Source of the DNA: Chthoniobacter flavus | Lineage (GTDB): Bacteria; Verrucomicrobiota; Verrucomicrobiia; Chthoniobacterales; Terrimicrobiaceae | Assembly: GCA_945903555.1 (NCBI GenBank) | Contig: CAMDOJ010000002.1 | Span: 1 to 37,890 of the forward strand | Length of the DNA stretch: 37,890 nt | Reading direction: 5' to 3' | In this document: piece by piece, positions 1 through 9,501 of the stretch | How positions within the stretch are numbered: the first letter of the stretch is position 1 | Layout: each line of letters starts with the position of its first letter | The notes under the pieces: model-generated | The model's input: only the letters and a program-made list of their open reading frames with translations | What the model was told of the DNA's origin: nothing | Database searches by the model: none | Translations under genes and position numbers: made by a program

Positions 1-1404
1 ACTTTGCGTGACTTTACCTTCGAAAATGCATCCTCAGTTTCCCATTCTACCATGGAGGTGAATTTCAAATCTCTTGCTGGTGCCGCATCCTTGAGCGCCA
101 TTTTCAAAAAAGAAGGCTACGCCCCGATTCAAGGGGAGGCAAAATTTCCCGTTACGCTTAAGAAGGATGAGAATGGCAAATTTACGATCGTGGATGCTAA
201 TGCTCCCATCGAAGCTTGGGTCGATTTCCCCCAAATCGACCTAGAAACCCTACGCCCCCTTTTCCCTGCGCTTCGAGGGTTGAGCGGATCACTCTCGGGC
301 AACATGAAAGTCTCAAATACTTTTGCCAACCCCTCCATAAATGGATCAACAAATCTGATGGAGGCGGGATTTTATCTCGGCTCAATTCCTTCTCGCATTG
401 AAAAAATTAATACACAGGCGACCATTGATGCGGGCATCCTTCGAATTGACAAATGTGTTGGCGAGGTCGCGCCTGGTCGATTCGAGATCAGTGGGGCTTG
501 TCAGTTCCCCCAATCTTGGCAGCCAAAATGGGACCTCGCCCTCGAAGGATTAAAAATTCCGCTGAAAATGAATCCCTCTGCCGTTCTTTTAACGAATATG
601 CGCCTGCGCTCGGCTGGGGACCTCATCCACTCAGTCCTAAACGGCACTCTGGCCTTCGTGGACTCTCGGATTAACGATGATCTTCATCTCGTTCCACAGT
701 CTATCTCCGCGCTACAGCAACCCCAGCGTATGGAATCCCTCGCCACTCTGTTGCCTGCTTTTCTCTCCCCAAGCGCAGAAGACACAATAGATATCGCTAT
801 TTCCACTTTTGAACCGATCCGGGTCGGCAAGCTGCCGATCGCGGGCGAATTGGCCTGTGACCTGAAACTCCGTGGTTCACTGATGGCACCCGTACCGACC
901 GGACGCTTGATTCTTTCAAACATACCAGTCGTATTGCCTGCGGGTCGCTTGCTGATGACCCAGGGAACGATGGAGTTTCTCTCTGATGAACCATGGAACC
1001 CCATCTTGTTGGCAAAGGCTTCGGGATGGATTGACCACCAATTTGTAGAGGCATTCGCCTTCGGCAGATTCAACGAGGGAAGGTGGACCCTCCGATCGCA
1101 TGACGACCACCTTTCCCCTCAAGATTTGACCCTTCTTCTCGAACTAGGAGCCTTGCCATACACAAACGAGGGCGTTACCCAACTTAGTCTTGCGACCAAT
1201 TTCAGGGCCTACGTTTTACAGACCAGTTGGGATAAGTTTTCTGATTTGGTCAGTGGGGCTGGTGTTTTCTTCACTTCGCTTCAATATCCACTCACACAAT
1301 GGGGAAGCGATCGTCCATTGAGCGAAAGCCTCAACTTCGCCACGGACACCACTGCTCTTCCACTCAAGGGTTTTGACTTGGGATTTGAATGGGGGTTCCG
1401 TTAA
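1..1404 (+). CDS. TamB-like translocation/assembly module protein, C-terminal part (5' end outside window)
   Basis: The reading frame is open from the first base of the window, so only the last 467 codons are present. The protein is rich in beta-strand-like repeats and ends in the pattern typical of the TamB (DUF490) C-terminus: a stretch near residues 310-380 with 'PAGRLLMTQGTMEF' and 'WNPILLAKASG', then 'LSPQDLTLLLELG' close to the end. In this family a long periplasmic beta-helical protein anchored in the inner membrane works with an outer-membrane Omp85 partner in envelope biogenesis or lipid transport. The classical family signature is diverged, so the call rests on the C-terminal motif and overall character. 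Ten bases separate its stop from the ArsC/Spx-like gene, which suggests co-transcription. The TTG at base 4 is not taken as a start because the frame continues upstream. Confidence 0.7.
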   Translation, partial: TLRDFTFENASSVSHSTMEVNFKSLAGAASLSAIFKKEGYAPIQGEAKFPVTLKKDENGKFTIVDANAPIEAWVDFPQIDLETLRPLFPALRGLSGSLSGNMKVSNTFANPSINGSTNLMEAGFYLGSIPSRIEKINTQATIDAGILRIDKCVGEVAPGRFEISGACQFPQSWQPKWDLALEGLKIPLKMNPSAVLLTNMRLRSAGDLIHSVLNGTLAFVDSRINDDLHLVPQSISALQQPQRMESLATLLPAFLSPSAEDTIDIAISTFEPIRVGKLPIAGELACDLKLRGSLMAPVPTGRLILSNIPVVLPAGRLLMTQGTMEFLSDEPWNPILLAKASGWIDHQFVEAFAFGRFNEGRWTLRSHDDHLSPQDLTLLLELGALPYTNEGVTQLSLATNFRAYVLQTSWDKFSDLVSGAGVFFTSLQYPLTQWGSDRPLSESLNFATDTTALPLKGFDLGFEWGFR

Positions 1405-1414
1405 AAAACTCCAC

Positions 1415-1780
1415 ATGCTCAAAGTCTATACCTACAAGCCCTGCTCGACTTGCCGAAATGCGACAAACTGGTTGCGCTCACAAAGCATCGATTTTCACGA
1501 ACTCCCTATTCGTGAGACTCCTCCGACAGGGGCAGAATTGCAGGCCGTATTGATTGCCAGCCAAAGCCAAGTCCGCTCAATCCTCAATACCTCCGGACAA
1601 GATTATCGGTCCCTTGGTCTCAAGGATAAACTCGACGGAATGGACACGGGCACCATTTTCTCCCTTCTCGCCAAAAACGGCAACCTCATCAAGCGCCCGT
1701 TCGCCATCGATGCGGAACGGGGTATTTTTTTGGCGGGCTTTCGGGAAGAAAAATGGAAGCAGGCCTTCGTGGGGCGGTGA
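1415..1780 (+). CDS. ArsC/Spx family thioredoxin-fold protein
   Basis: A 121-aa protein starting at ATG 1415, 10 bases after the tamB-like stop. The N-terminus 'MLKVYTYKPCSTCRNA' has a CxxC pair (Cys10, Cys13) at the place where ArsC-type arsenate reductases and the Spx/MgsR regulators carry their redox cysteine. Residues 70-110 ('LGLKDKLDGM', 'GNLIKRPFAID', then 'FLAGF') match the 'LIKRP' region of that family. Family members either reduce arsenate with glutaredoxin or bind RNA polymerase as thiol-sensing regulators. The CxxC motif and the length (115-135 aa in this family) fit the Spx/YffB-type branch better than a true arsenate reductase, and no ars genes are nearby. The start could be read 42 bases further upstream inside the tamB-like gene, but homologues begin at the 'KVYTY' strand. 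Confidence 0.85.
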   Translation: MLKVYTYKPCSTCRNATNWLRSQSIDFHELPIRETPPTGAELQAVLIASQSQVRSILNTSGQDYRSLGLKDKLDGMDTGTIFSLLAKNGNLIKRPFAIDAERGIFLAGFREEKWKQAFVGR

Positions 1781-1799
1781 GGGGTGGCTCCTTTAAAAA

Positions 1800-2921
1800 T
1801 CAGCGAATGAGCCCCCAACGCTTGCTGAAGGGCCAGTACACAACAAGTCCGCGTCCAGCCACATTGCGCTCAGGAACGATTCCCCAATCCCGACTGTCGC
1901 GGGAATGATAGCTATTATCTCCAAGGGCGAAGTAGCTATTCACTGGAACCGTGAATGTATCTTCAGTTGTGCCAAGATAGCGGAAGGGCGGACCGCCGCG
2001 CCCGCCATTGGAGTAACCTTGATAATCATTCTTCAAGCTCATCACTCTTTGAAACACAAAGTTCGTTGAGACATTTCCATTGATGTAGAGGAGAGGGGGG
2101 GCGATCCGAAGTGTTTGGCCCGGCATCCCGACTAGGCGTTTGATGTAGTGCTGGGAACCCATCGCCGGATCCAACCCCGACTCGATATCTCGAATACCAG
2201 TGGTTTTAAATACGAAAACATCGCCGCTTGCGGGCTTAACAAAATTGTAGCTCACTTTATCCACAAAAACTTGGTCGCCCGTATCCATATGCCCACGGGC
2301 AATCACTTCGCCAGCGGCAAACTGACGTCCGGGTACCACGCGGAAATAGCGCATTAGCGGATCGCGAGGAACAAATAGCGAGTAAGTGGTGTGACGGCAA
2401 ATGATCTGCGTGAAAGTGAAAAAGTTCACATACGTTTTCTCAGTCAGAGAGACGACGACATCCTCTTCCTTGGCGCGAAGGTCAAAAGAATGTCGACCTT
2501 GGACAAAAAACTGAAATGCGCGAATGAGGGGATTCGGAGGTGGAGTATCTGTCGGAACCCCAACGATACCGTAGAGGGTGGGTTGCATCGAACCGGTCGG
2601 AATGCGAAAGGGCTGGATCAAGAACGCCTTCACCCCAGCGGCAATCACGATAGCCACAAGGAAAACCTCGATATTCTCGCGTAAAGAAGCGTTCTTGGGG
2701 TGGGGGAGACATTTCCCGACCAGATCATCGAGGCGAGTGGTCGCGACGGAAACAGCTTCGCGACTGCGCGCTCGAATGGCAGATCGAAGATCCAAGATGC
2801 CTGACTCAATCTCGGAAACCTTTACCGGCTGAAGAATGTCTTTTTTGTAAGCAAGGAACTTCTTGGCGCCATGGATGTAGTTTTTGGCATCCTTTATATA
2901 GCGAGGAGTGAGTAAAAACAT
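1800..2921 (-). CDS. lepB: Signal peptidase I
   Basis: Type I leader peptidase that cleaves signal peptides from exported proteins at the outer face of the cytoplasmic membrane. The catalytic serine is Ser111 in 'RIPTGSMQPTL', just after a membrane segment at about residues 84-104. The general-base lysine is Lys261 in 'YIKRLVGMPGQ'. The later family boxes 'ALGDNSYHSRDSRDWG' (332-347) and 'GRGLVVYWP' (357-364) are intact. At 373 aa it is longer than many relatives. About 80 charged residues precede the membrane anchor, and roughly 90 extra residues (117-205) lie between the serine box and the next conserved block. It lies 32 bases downstream of lepA on the same strand, the classic lepA-lepB arrangement. 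Confidence 0.95.
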   Translation of the reverse strand: MFLLTPRYIKDAKNYIHGAKKFLAYKKDILQPVKVSEIESGILDLRSAIRARSREAVSVATTRLDDLVGKCLPHPKNASLRENIEVFLVAIVIAAGVKAFLIQPFRIPTGSMQPTLYGIVGVPTDTPPPNPLIRAFQFFVQGRHSFDLRAKEEDVVVSLTEKTYVNFFTFTQIICRHTTYSLFVPRDPLMRYFRVVPGRQFAAGEVIARGHMDTGDQVFVDKVSYNFVKPASGDVFVFKTTGIRDIESGLDPAMGSQHYIKRLVGMPGQTLRIAPPLLYINGNVSTNFVFQRVMSLKNDYQGYSNGGRGGPPFRYLGTTEDTFTVPVNSYFALGDNSYHSRDSRDWGIVPERNVAGRGLVVYWPFSKRWGLIR

Positions 2922-2953
2922 AATGATCGGTTGAGATTTGGGGCGTGGGGGGC

Positions 2954-4759
<1,806 letters not shown>

Positions 4760-4859
4760 GAAAGGTGGGGAATATCGGGCACATCTAGGTCGCGGTCAAT
4801 GCTGTGTTCCGCATTTGCGTTGGAATCCCTTCCACCCTTTGCCTAGAATCCATTTTAGA

Positions 4860-5402
4860 ATGAACGATTCCGAACTTCACGAACCACAAGAAACCCAGCC
4901 ACGATTCCGTTTCAACGTGCAGGCATTCCAATTATTTGGGCTCGCCCTTATCGCTCTTGCGTTGCCGTTCACGATCCTGATTCTGGGACTCTTGGACTTC
5001 CGTAAAAATAGTAAGCAGAGCGGCCCTTCGACCACACAAGAAACCACCCCAACGATCACCGAGGCGCCAGGTCTCCGCGCGGCATTAGATTCCATTGCCG
5101 AATCCAAATTGACCGTGCCCGTCTTAGATGACGGAATTCGGCGGTTTAGTTTTGTCCTTAAGAAGCCCGATAGCTCAACGGTCGAGTCGGCACTTAGATC
5201 CGCTCTGGATGGAGTCGGCGCTTTTGGCGTCGACACCTCAAAAAATCATGCCGAAAAGTTTATAGCGCGTATTTCCATAGAAAAGGCCCTCGAGTTTGAT
5301 CGGACTCTCGCTGATCTTGGACCATCAGCGAAACCATCGGCATCCATCGATAGCCACGAAACATCTTCGATAAACTACGAAATTACGCTTCTGCGAGAAT
5401 AG
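4860..5402 (+). CDS. Unknown single-pass membrane protein
   Basis: A 180-aa protein read from ATG 4860; an in-frame upstream extension overlaps lepA and is not supported. Residues 1-20 are polar and cytoplasmic-looking, 24-45 form one hydrophobic helix ('LFGLALIALALPFTILILGLL'-type), and the rest is a soluble domain of about 130 residues. An acid- and serine-rich segment in that domain precedes a mixed alpha/beta stretch with 'SFVLKKPDSSTVESAL' near 100-115 and 'SINYEITLLRE' at the end. I recognise no family. The shape (short N-terminal tail, one helix, small extracytoplasmic domain) suggests an anchored periplasmic protein. It is divergent from lepA-lepB and followed by a long gene-free stretch, so it appears to be monocistronic. 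Confidence 0.65.
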   Translation: MNDSELHEPQETQPRFRFNVQAFQLFGLALIALALPFTILILGLLDFRKNSKQSGPSTTQETTPTITEAPGLRAALDSIAESKLTVPVLDDGIRRFSFVLKKPDSSTVESALRSALDGVGAFGVDTSKNHAEKFIARISIEKALEFDRTLADLGPSAKPSASIDSHETSSINYEITLLRE

Positions 5403-5658
5403 GACTTCCTTTTCGCCTCCTTCATGGCTTGTCACATCTTGATGACTTTGCTTCCCAGCACTAAAATAACTCAAAAGCCTAGCAACGAATAATATATAAA
5501 TCAAGATTGCGCTATGCGATCAGACTATCCCACCTACTTTCATTATGTATTACATGTATTATGTGATGTTATTGATATGTCCATTTGCTGGAGGGTTTAG
5601 ATGGTTTGTGAATAAGTTACGAGCAACTTGGCGAATGCCTAGACTATCTCAATACCCG

Positions 5659-5674
5659 CTCCGTTCGAACGGAG
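5659..5674. repeat. 16-bp perfect palindrome
   Basis: The sequence CTCCGTTCGAACGGAG reads identically on both strands. It lies 22 bases before the dispersed hairpin repeat and 9 bases before a second perfect palindrome (AATCGATCGATT, 5684-5695). It could be an operator or a small hairpin; a T-rich 'TTTGTT' follows, but the run is too weak to call a terminator. Confidence 0.7.
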
Positions 5675-5696
5675 TTTGTTCACAATCGATCGATTA

Positions 5697-5745
5697 TACC
5701 AAAAGCAGCTTGCTTTTGGATTTTAGGAGAGGGACACAGCGCGTC
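5697..5745 (+). repeat. 49-bp dispersed hairpin repeat, copy A
   Basis: Matches the reverse complement of 37291-37339 at 45 of 49 positions with no gap. The first part folds as CCAAAAGCA-GCT-TGCTTTTGG (9-bp stem, 3-base loop, 5699-5719), and a conserved tail ends in CACAGCGCGTC. Both copies are intergenic. The design, one hairpin plus a conserved flank, is reminiscent of REP-like elements, but no mobilising gene is visible here. Confidence 0.8.
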
Positions 5746-6046
5746 CCGCCTGTGTGCTTTGGCATGCTCCTTGGTTCCAATGGTAATGGGTGGCGAGCAA
5801 GTAGACCAGTCTCCACACGGCCGAGACGGTCATGCCCCCTTCTTCTTGCGGTTTTTAAAGTCTAATTTCAAAGAGACAATGGTATTTAGAAGGCCTCAAT
5901 AATCTCAGAAATGTGCGACTTTAGAGAACGATGGTTTCCGAGTAAAAAATTCTCATAAAGAACACGCATGAAATAGAAAGAGATTCCAGCGTATCTATTA
6001 AAAACGCCACCGAAACTGCTTCAACTCGAAAACCTGCCAGGCGAAT

Positions 6047-7102
6047 TTAAACTTCAGCCGAGTGCTCTTCTGCAGAATCGACAGAAAGAGGTATCAAAAC
6101 GTTCTGCGCGATGTATTCAATGATTACATTAACGCCTGATGTCGTCTCTGCGGAAATCGGCACAACTGTGACTTTGGGAAAGCGCATTTGGAAAACTTTC
6201 AGATTCTCCTCCGCTTCGGGCAGATCCATCTTATTTGATATGATACAAAAAGGCTTAGCTGCTAAGGTAGGATCATACAGACGCAACTCTTTACGTAAAG
6301 ACTGGTAGTCATCAATGGGGCTTCGCCCCTCGCTGCCGGCCATATCAAGAACAAAGAAAAGAGACTTACAGCGAACGATATGCCGCAAAAATTCATGCCC
6401 TAGCCCACGATTTTCATGTGCACCATCGATCAAACCAGGGATATCCGCTACGGTAGCACGATGATATTCAGGGAGATCTACAACGCCGACAATGGGATGT
6501 AGTGTTGTGAAAGGATATGGTGCTGCTTTAGGTCTGGCTGCGGAGATCTTTTGAAGAAGGGTTGATTTGCCAGCATTGGGATACCCGACTAAGCCGATAT
6601 CTGCAATCGTGCGAAGCTCGAAAAGATACCATGATTCCTCACCTGGATATCCCTTAGTGACCTGACGGGGCACTCGGTTCGTGGACGATTTAAAGTGGGT
6701 GTTCCCCTTGCCTCCATCGCCGCCTTTACAGATGACAAATTCCTGACCGGGTTCGGAAAGATCGGCAATAGGTTCCTCTTCGACTTCGTCATGGGAGGTA
6801 TGACCCGCGCGGTGGACAATAGTTCCGATGGGAACTTTAATTCGGGTGGGTTCGGAACTGCGCCCCATTTTGTCCTTACCTTTCCCATGTCCACCCCGCT
6901 TTGAGCGAATCAGGGGTTCAAAAAAAAGCGCAACCAAACTATCCACATCATGGTCAGCGACCAGAATGATATCCCCGCCCCGCCCTCCATCACCACCGTC
7001 CGGTCCTCCACGAGGGACGAATTTTTCGCGGCGAAAGCTGCAACAGCCATTCCCTCCATCACCGGCCTTGGCGTGCACCCTTATCTGATCGACAAACTTC
7101 AT
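6047..7102 (-). CDS. obg: Obg/CgtA ribosome-associated GTPase
   Basis: A 351-aa Obg GTPase, which assists 50S subunit maturation and links to stress and cell-cycle control. The N-terminal glycine-rich Obg fold spans about 1-158 and contains 'GDGGNGCCSFRREKFVPRGG' and 'GPDGGDGGRGGD'. The G domain follows with G1 'GYPNAGKST' (173-181), 'YPFTT' (196-200), G3 'DIPGLIDGAHENRGLG' (220-235) and G4 'NKMD' (290-293). The C-terminus is short, as in Obg proteins without the variable third domain. In many bacteria obg follows rplU-rpmA; those genes are not present here, and obg stands alone facing the gene-free region. Confidence 0.97.
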   Translation of the reverse strand: MKFVDQIRVHAKAGDGGNGCCSFRREKFVPRGGPDGGDGGRGGDIILVADHDVDSLVALFFEPLIRSKRGGHGKGKDKMGRSSEPTRIKVPIGTIVHRAGHTSHDEVEEEPIADLSEPGQEFVICKGGDGGKGNTHFKSSTNRVPRQVTKGYPGEESWYLFELRTIADIGLVGYPNAGKSTLLQKISAARPKAAPYPFTTLHPIVGVVDLPEYHRATVADIPGLIDGAHENRGLGHEFLRHIVRCKSLFFVLDMAGSEGRSPIDDYQSLRKELRLYDPTLAAKPFCIISNKMDLPEAEENLKVFQMRFPKVTVVPISAETTSGVNVIIEYIAQNVLIPLSVDSAEEHSAEV

Positions 7103-7227
7103 TGAGGGAAGGTGGCGGAGTTAGCCTGTCAAGTCGATGTGAAATTGCCACATCAACGAAAAGAGGCCCCATTTTGACCTGCTTGATTTGGTGGAAAAAA
7201 TCCCAGCGCAGTGCTACAATTGTAATT

Positions 7228-8577
7228 ATGAGCACTAACCCATCTGTGCAGGAATTGCGTTCACTCGATCAGCAATATCACCTTCATCCGTTCACGCATC
7301 ATTTGGACATGCACGAAACGGGCACCCATTTGATCAAGTCTGGTGATGGTTGCTTCCTCGTGGATGAGGATGACCGCCGCTTGCTCGATGGCCTGGCGGG
7401 ATTGTGGTGCGTGAATGTGGGGTACAATTGCTCGGCTATCACGAGTGCCGTTACAAATCAAATGCGGAACTTGCCTTATTACCCCTCTTTTTTTAATAGC
7501 ACGACAGAACCTCCGATTCGAGTAGCGGAATTTCTTGCAAAAAAAGCTCCCCCACGAATCAACCACACTGTTTTTTCGAATTCGGGATCTGAGGCTAATG
7601 AAAGCGCACTCAAAATCATTCGTTCTTATCACAAGCTTCGAGGACAGCCCGGAAAGTTCAAAATCCTATCAAGGACTTTTGCTTATCATGGGGTCACCAT
7701 GGCGACGACAAGCATGACGGGATTACCCTCGTGCTACGATCCGTTCAATCTTCCGCTACCTGGCTTCATTCATGTGCCTGGCCCCCATCCTTACGGCGTG
7801 AATTCGCCATTGGACCCCGAGGCTTTTGGAAAGTGGTGCCTAGAGGAGACGGCCCGCATCATTCGTGAAGAAGGCGCGGATACTATCGCAGCCATGTTTG
7901 TTGAACCTGTGCAGGGAGCTGGTGGTGTTATTCCCCCACCCACAGGGTATCTCCAAGGTTTGCGTGAGCTTTTGAGAGCCAACAATATTCTTTTTGTGGC
8001 CGATGAGGTGATTACGGCTTTTGGGCGCGTGGGTGATTGGTTCGCTAGCGGTCTATGGAATCTGGATCCCGATTTGATCACCCTCGCCAAGGGCATCACC
8101 AGCGGTTACCTGCCTCTTGGGGCCACGATGGTGAGCGATGAGATTACGGATGTCATTCATAGCGGTGGCTACTTTGCTCATGGATTCACCTATAGTGGAC
8201 ATCCGACGAGTGCCGCAGCGGCGTTGGCAAATCTACAAACGATTGAGAGTTTGGGTCTGGTGGAACGCGTTCGCTCTGATGTTGGGCCCTATTTTCAGGA
8301 AAAACTCCACAGCTTCGCCGAGCATCCTGCTGTCGCAGAAATCCGCGGTATCGGCCTTATCGGTGCGATGGAACTTGTTCCTCGTGGCGGAAGATCGGCT
8401 CTGACCCCCGCTAGCGCACTGGGGGTTCGTGCCTCTGGACTCATTCGGAAGGAAGGGACAATTGTTCGGGGTATCCGCGATCTTATCGCAGTGGCGCCTC
8501 CTCTCATCATCACGCATGAAGAGATTGATCAACTCTTTGAATCGATCAGTGCCGGCCTTGAAAAACTCTGGGATTAA
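7228..8577 (+). CDS. Class III PLP-dependent omega-aminotransferase (polyamine/beta-alanine/taurine:pyruvate type)
   Basis: A 449-aa class III aminotransferase read from ATG 7228; an upstream in-frame extension runs through the obg promoter region and is rejected. The PLP-binding lysine is Lys288 in 'ITLAKGITSGYLPLGA', and the cofactor-contacting aspartate is Asp259 in 'FVADEVITAFGRVG'. 'SNSGSEANESALK' (118-130) is the phosphate-binding glycine/serine region. The N-terminal pair 'LHPFTHH' and 'LDGLAGLWCVNVGYN' resembles omega-amine:pyruvate enzymes such as SpuC and taurine or beta-alanine:pyruvate transaminases. Such enzymes move an amino group from a terminal amine to pyruvate; the substrate cannot be told from sequence. 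It is convergent with the 82-aa gene that follows (6 bases between stops) and divergent from obg. Confidence 0.9.
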   Translation: MSTNPSVQELRSLDQQYHLHPFTHHLDMHETGTHLIKSGDGCFLVDEDDRRLLDGLAGLWCVNVGYNCSAITSAVTNQMRNLPYYPSFFNSTTEPPIRVAEFLAKKAPPRINHTVFSNSGSEANESALKIIRSYHKLRGQPGKFKILSRTFAYHGVTMATTSMTGLPSCYDPFNLPLPGFIHVPGPHPYGVNSPLDPEAFGKWCLEETARIIREEGADTIAAMFVEPVQGAGGVIPPPTGYLQGLRELLRANNILFVADEVITAFGRVGDWFASGLWNLDPDLITLAKGITSGYLPLGATMVSDEITDVIHSGGYFAHGFTYSGHPTSAAAALANLQTIESLGLVERVRSDVGPYFQEKLHSFAEHPAVAEIRGIGLIGAMELVPRGGRSALTPASALGVRASGLIRKEGTIVRGIRDLIAVAPPLIITHEEIDQLFESISAGLEKLWD

Positions 8578-8583
8578 CAAACC

Positions 8584-8832
8584 TCAATTCAGGGTACCCT
8601 TGGGAAGTGTGATCTCATAGACGGTTGCACCCCCCTTGCCAGCCCCATCATGTGCTTCGAGACCCAGTTCCTGATAAGCGCGATCAAGTGCTTCGGGGTC
8701 ATTTCGAATTTGCGGGAATAGTCTTTTTAGGCGTTCTTTCACCCAACGTTTTGCGATGCGCTGATCGAGTGGATGAGTTGGTGCTTCACCGCGGAGACTG
8801 TTCCGGAAAAAGTCTAGAAACCCTGAACTCAT
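8584..8832 (-). CDS. Small protein of unknown function at the end of the men operon
   Basis: An 82-aa protein whose ATG (8832) overlaps the TGA of the upstream membrane protein in an ATGA arrangement, so it is probably translationally coupled. It is soluble and charged: a helical stretch 'QRIAKRWVKERLKRLFPQIRNDPEALDRAYQELGLE' covers about residues 25-60, followed by a glycine-rich turn and a beta-like C-terminus 'ATVYEITLPKG'. I recognise no family. A longer reading upstream to 8913 lies in the neighbouring gene and lacks a conserved look. It is the last gene of a ten-gene - strand series that starts with menF. Confidence 0.65.
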   Translation of the reverse strand: MSSGFLDFFRNSLRGEAPTHPLDQRIAKRWVKERLKRLFPQIRNDPEALDRAYQELGLEAHDGAGKGGATVYEITLPKGTLN

Positions 8833-9500
8833 AACCTCTGGGCAAAAAATAGAATATTCACGGTCAGAAAAAGTGCATTCACGCACAGAAGAACGACACC
8901 CTCGGGTGAGCATCGGGTCAATTTCAAACCAGTATCCTCAGGGTAAATTCGAGCTAGAAAAAAGCCAGCTATGGCAAGTGTCACGAAGGCAATCACCGCT
9001 TGCATAAAAGCCCCTCCCCCACCCCACGGATTCCAAAGCCACCAAAGTCGTGTCTTGCTAAGAAAAATTAATCCATTCGCCAGCGTGAAACAAAAAAATC
9101 CTGATGAGATCGCTGCCAAGGCATTCCGTTCAAAAGTGGAAAAAATCTGCGCTGCTGATTTTTGAGCTAAGGTCAGTAAAGCTAGCGCCAACAATGGCGG
9201 GAGAAGTGGAAACGTCCCACCCAGTTTGAGCCCCTCGGGCCCACAGAATCTCATCGGGCCAAGTGGCCAACCGGTGAAAATCGTAAGGGCAATGAGTGCT
9301 GAAAAAGCGACTAACACGATCCCCGCACAGGCGCGCGCCTTGGCCAATCCAGATAGTGAGACAAGGCCACCATAAGCCAAGGTCGAGAGGAGCAAAACCC
9401 AGATAGCATCCCACCAAGGGAAAGTGCCGGCCTCGAGCAAGAGGAGATAGCCCGCTAAGAGTGTCCAAATGGCAACAAGTATAGAATTGGCTTTTTTCAT
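8829..9500 (-). CDS. Multi-pass membrane protein, possibly CruF-like (carotenoid biosynthesis family)
   Basis: A 223-aa protein with about six to seven hydrophobic helices, starting at ATG 9500 one base after the DUF2062 stop. An in-frame extension to 9545 overlaps that gene and is less likely. The middle segment 'FTGWPLGPMRF', then 'GLKLGGTFPLLPPLLALAL' (about residues 75-105) resembles the signature of the CruF/carotenoid-biosynthesis membrane family (PF04240), in which a G-x-P-x-G patch is followed by a 'KL-G-P-L-P' helix. Members hydrate or otherwise process carotenoid ends, or have unknown roles. No other carotenoid gene is in the window, so the function stays open. Its place in the men operon could mean a role with isoprenoid quinones or may simply be polar co-transcription. 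Confidence 0.55.
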   Translation of the reverse strand: MKKANSILVAIWTLLAGYLLLLEAGTFPWWDAIWVLLLSTLAYGGLVSLSGLAKARACAGIVLVAFSALIALTIFTGWPLGPMRFCGPEGLKLGGTFPLLPPLLALALLTLAQKSAAQIFSTFERNALAAISSGFFCFTLANGLIFLSKTRLWWLWNPWGGGGAFMQAVIAFVTLAIAGFFLARIYPEDTGLKLTRCSPEGVVLLCVNALFLTVNILFFAQRL

Positions 9501-9501
9501 A

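Larger units (their letters stand above)
5403..6046. other. Gene-free, AT-rich, palindrome-rich intergenic region
   Basis: About 640 bases between the unknown membrane protein and the end of obg. It contains an AT-rich block at 5540-5580 with repeated 'TTATGT'-like words, several short inverted repeats, a 16-bp perfect palindrome at 5659, a 12-bp palindrome at 5684 and one copy of the 49-bp dispersed repeat at 5697. A 106-codon open frame at 5545-5865 crosses the repeat and looks spurious. From about 5870 to 6046 I see nothing identifiable. Confidence 0.7.

Noticed and set aside
5545-5865. 106-codon open frame in the intergenic region before obg
   Set aside because: It crosses the 49-bp dispersed repeat ('LLDFRRGTQRVP' comes from the repeat), has odd composition and no family; a similar peptide arises from the repeat copy near 37.3 kb.
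7185-7227. Possible sigma-70 promoter (TGGAAA, 17 bases, TACAAT) before the aminotransferase
   Set aside because: The -10 lies so close to the ATG that the transcript would be leaderless; the match at -35 is weak.
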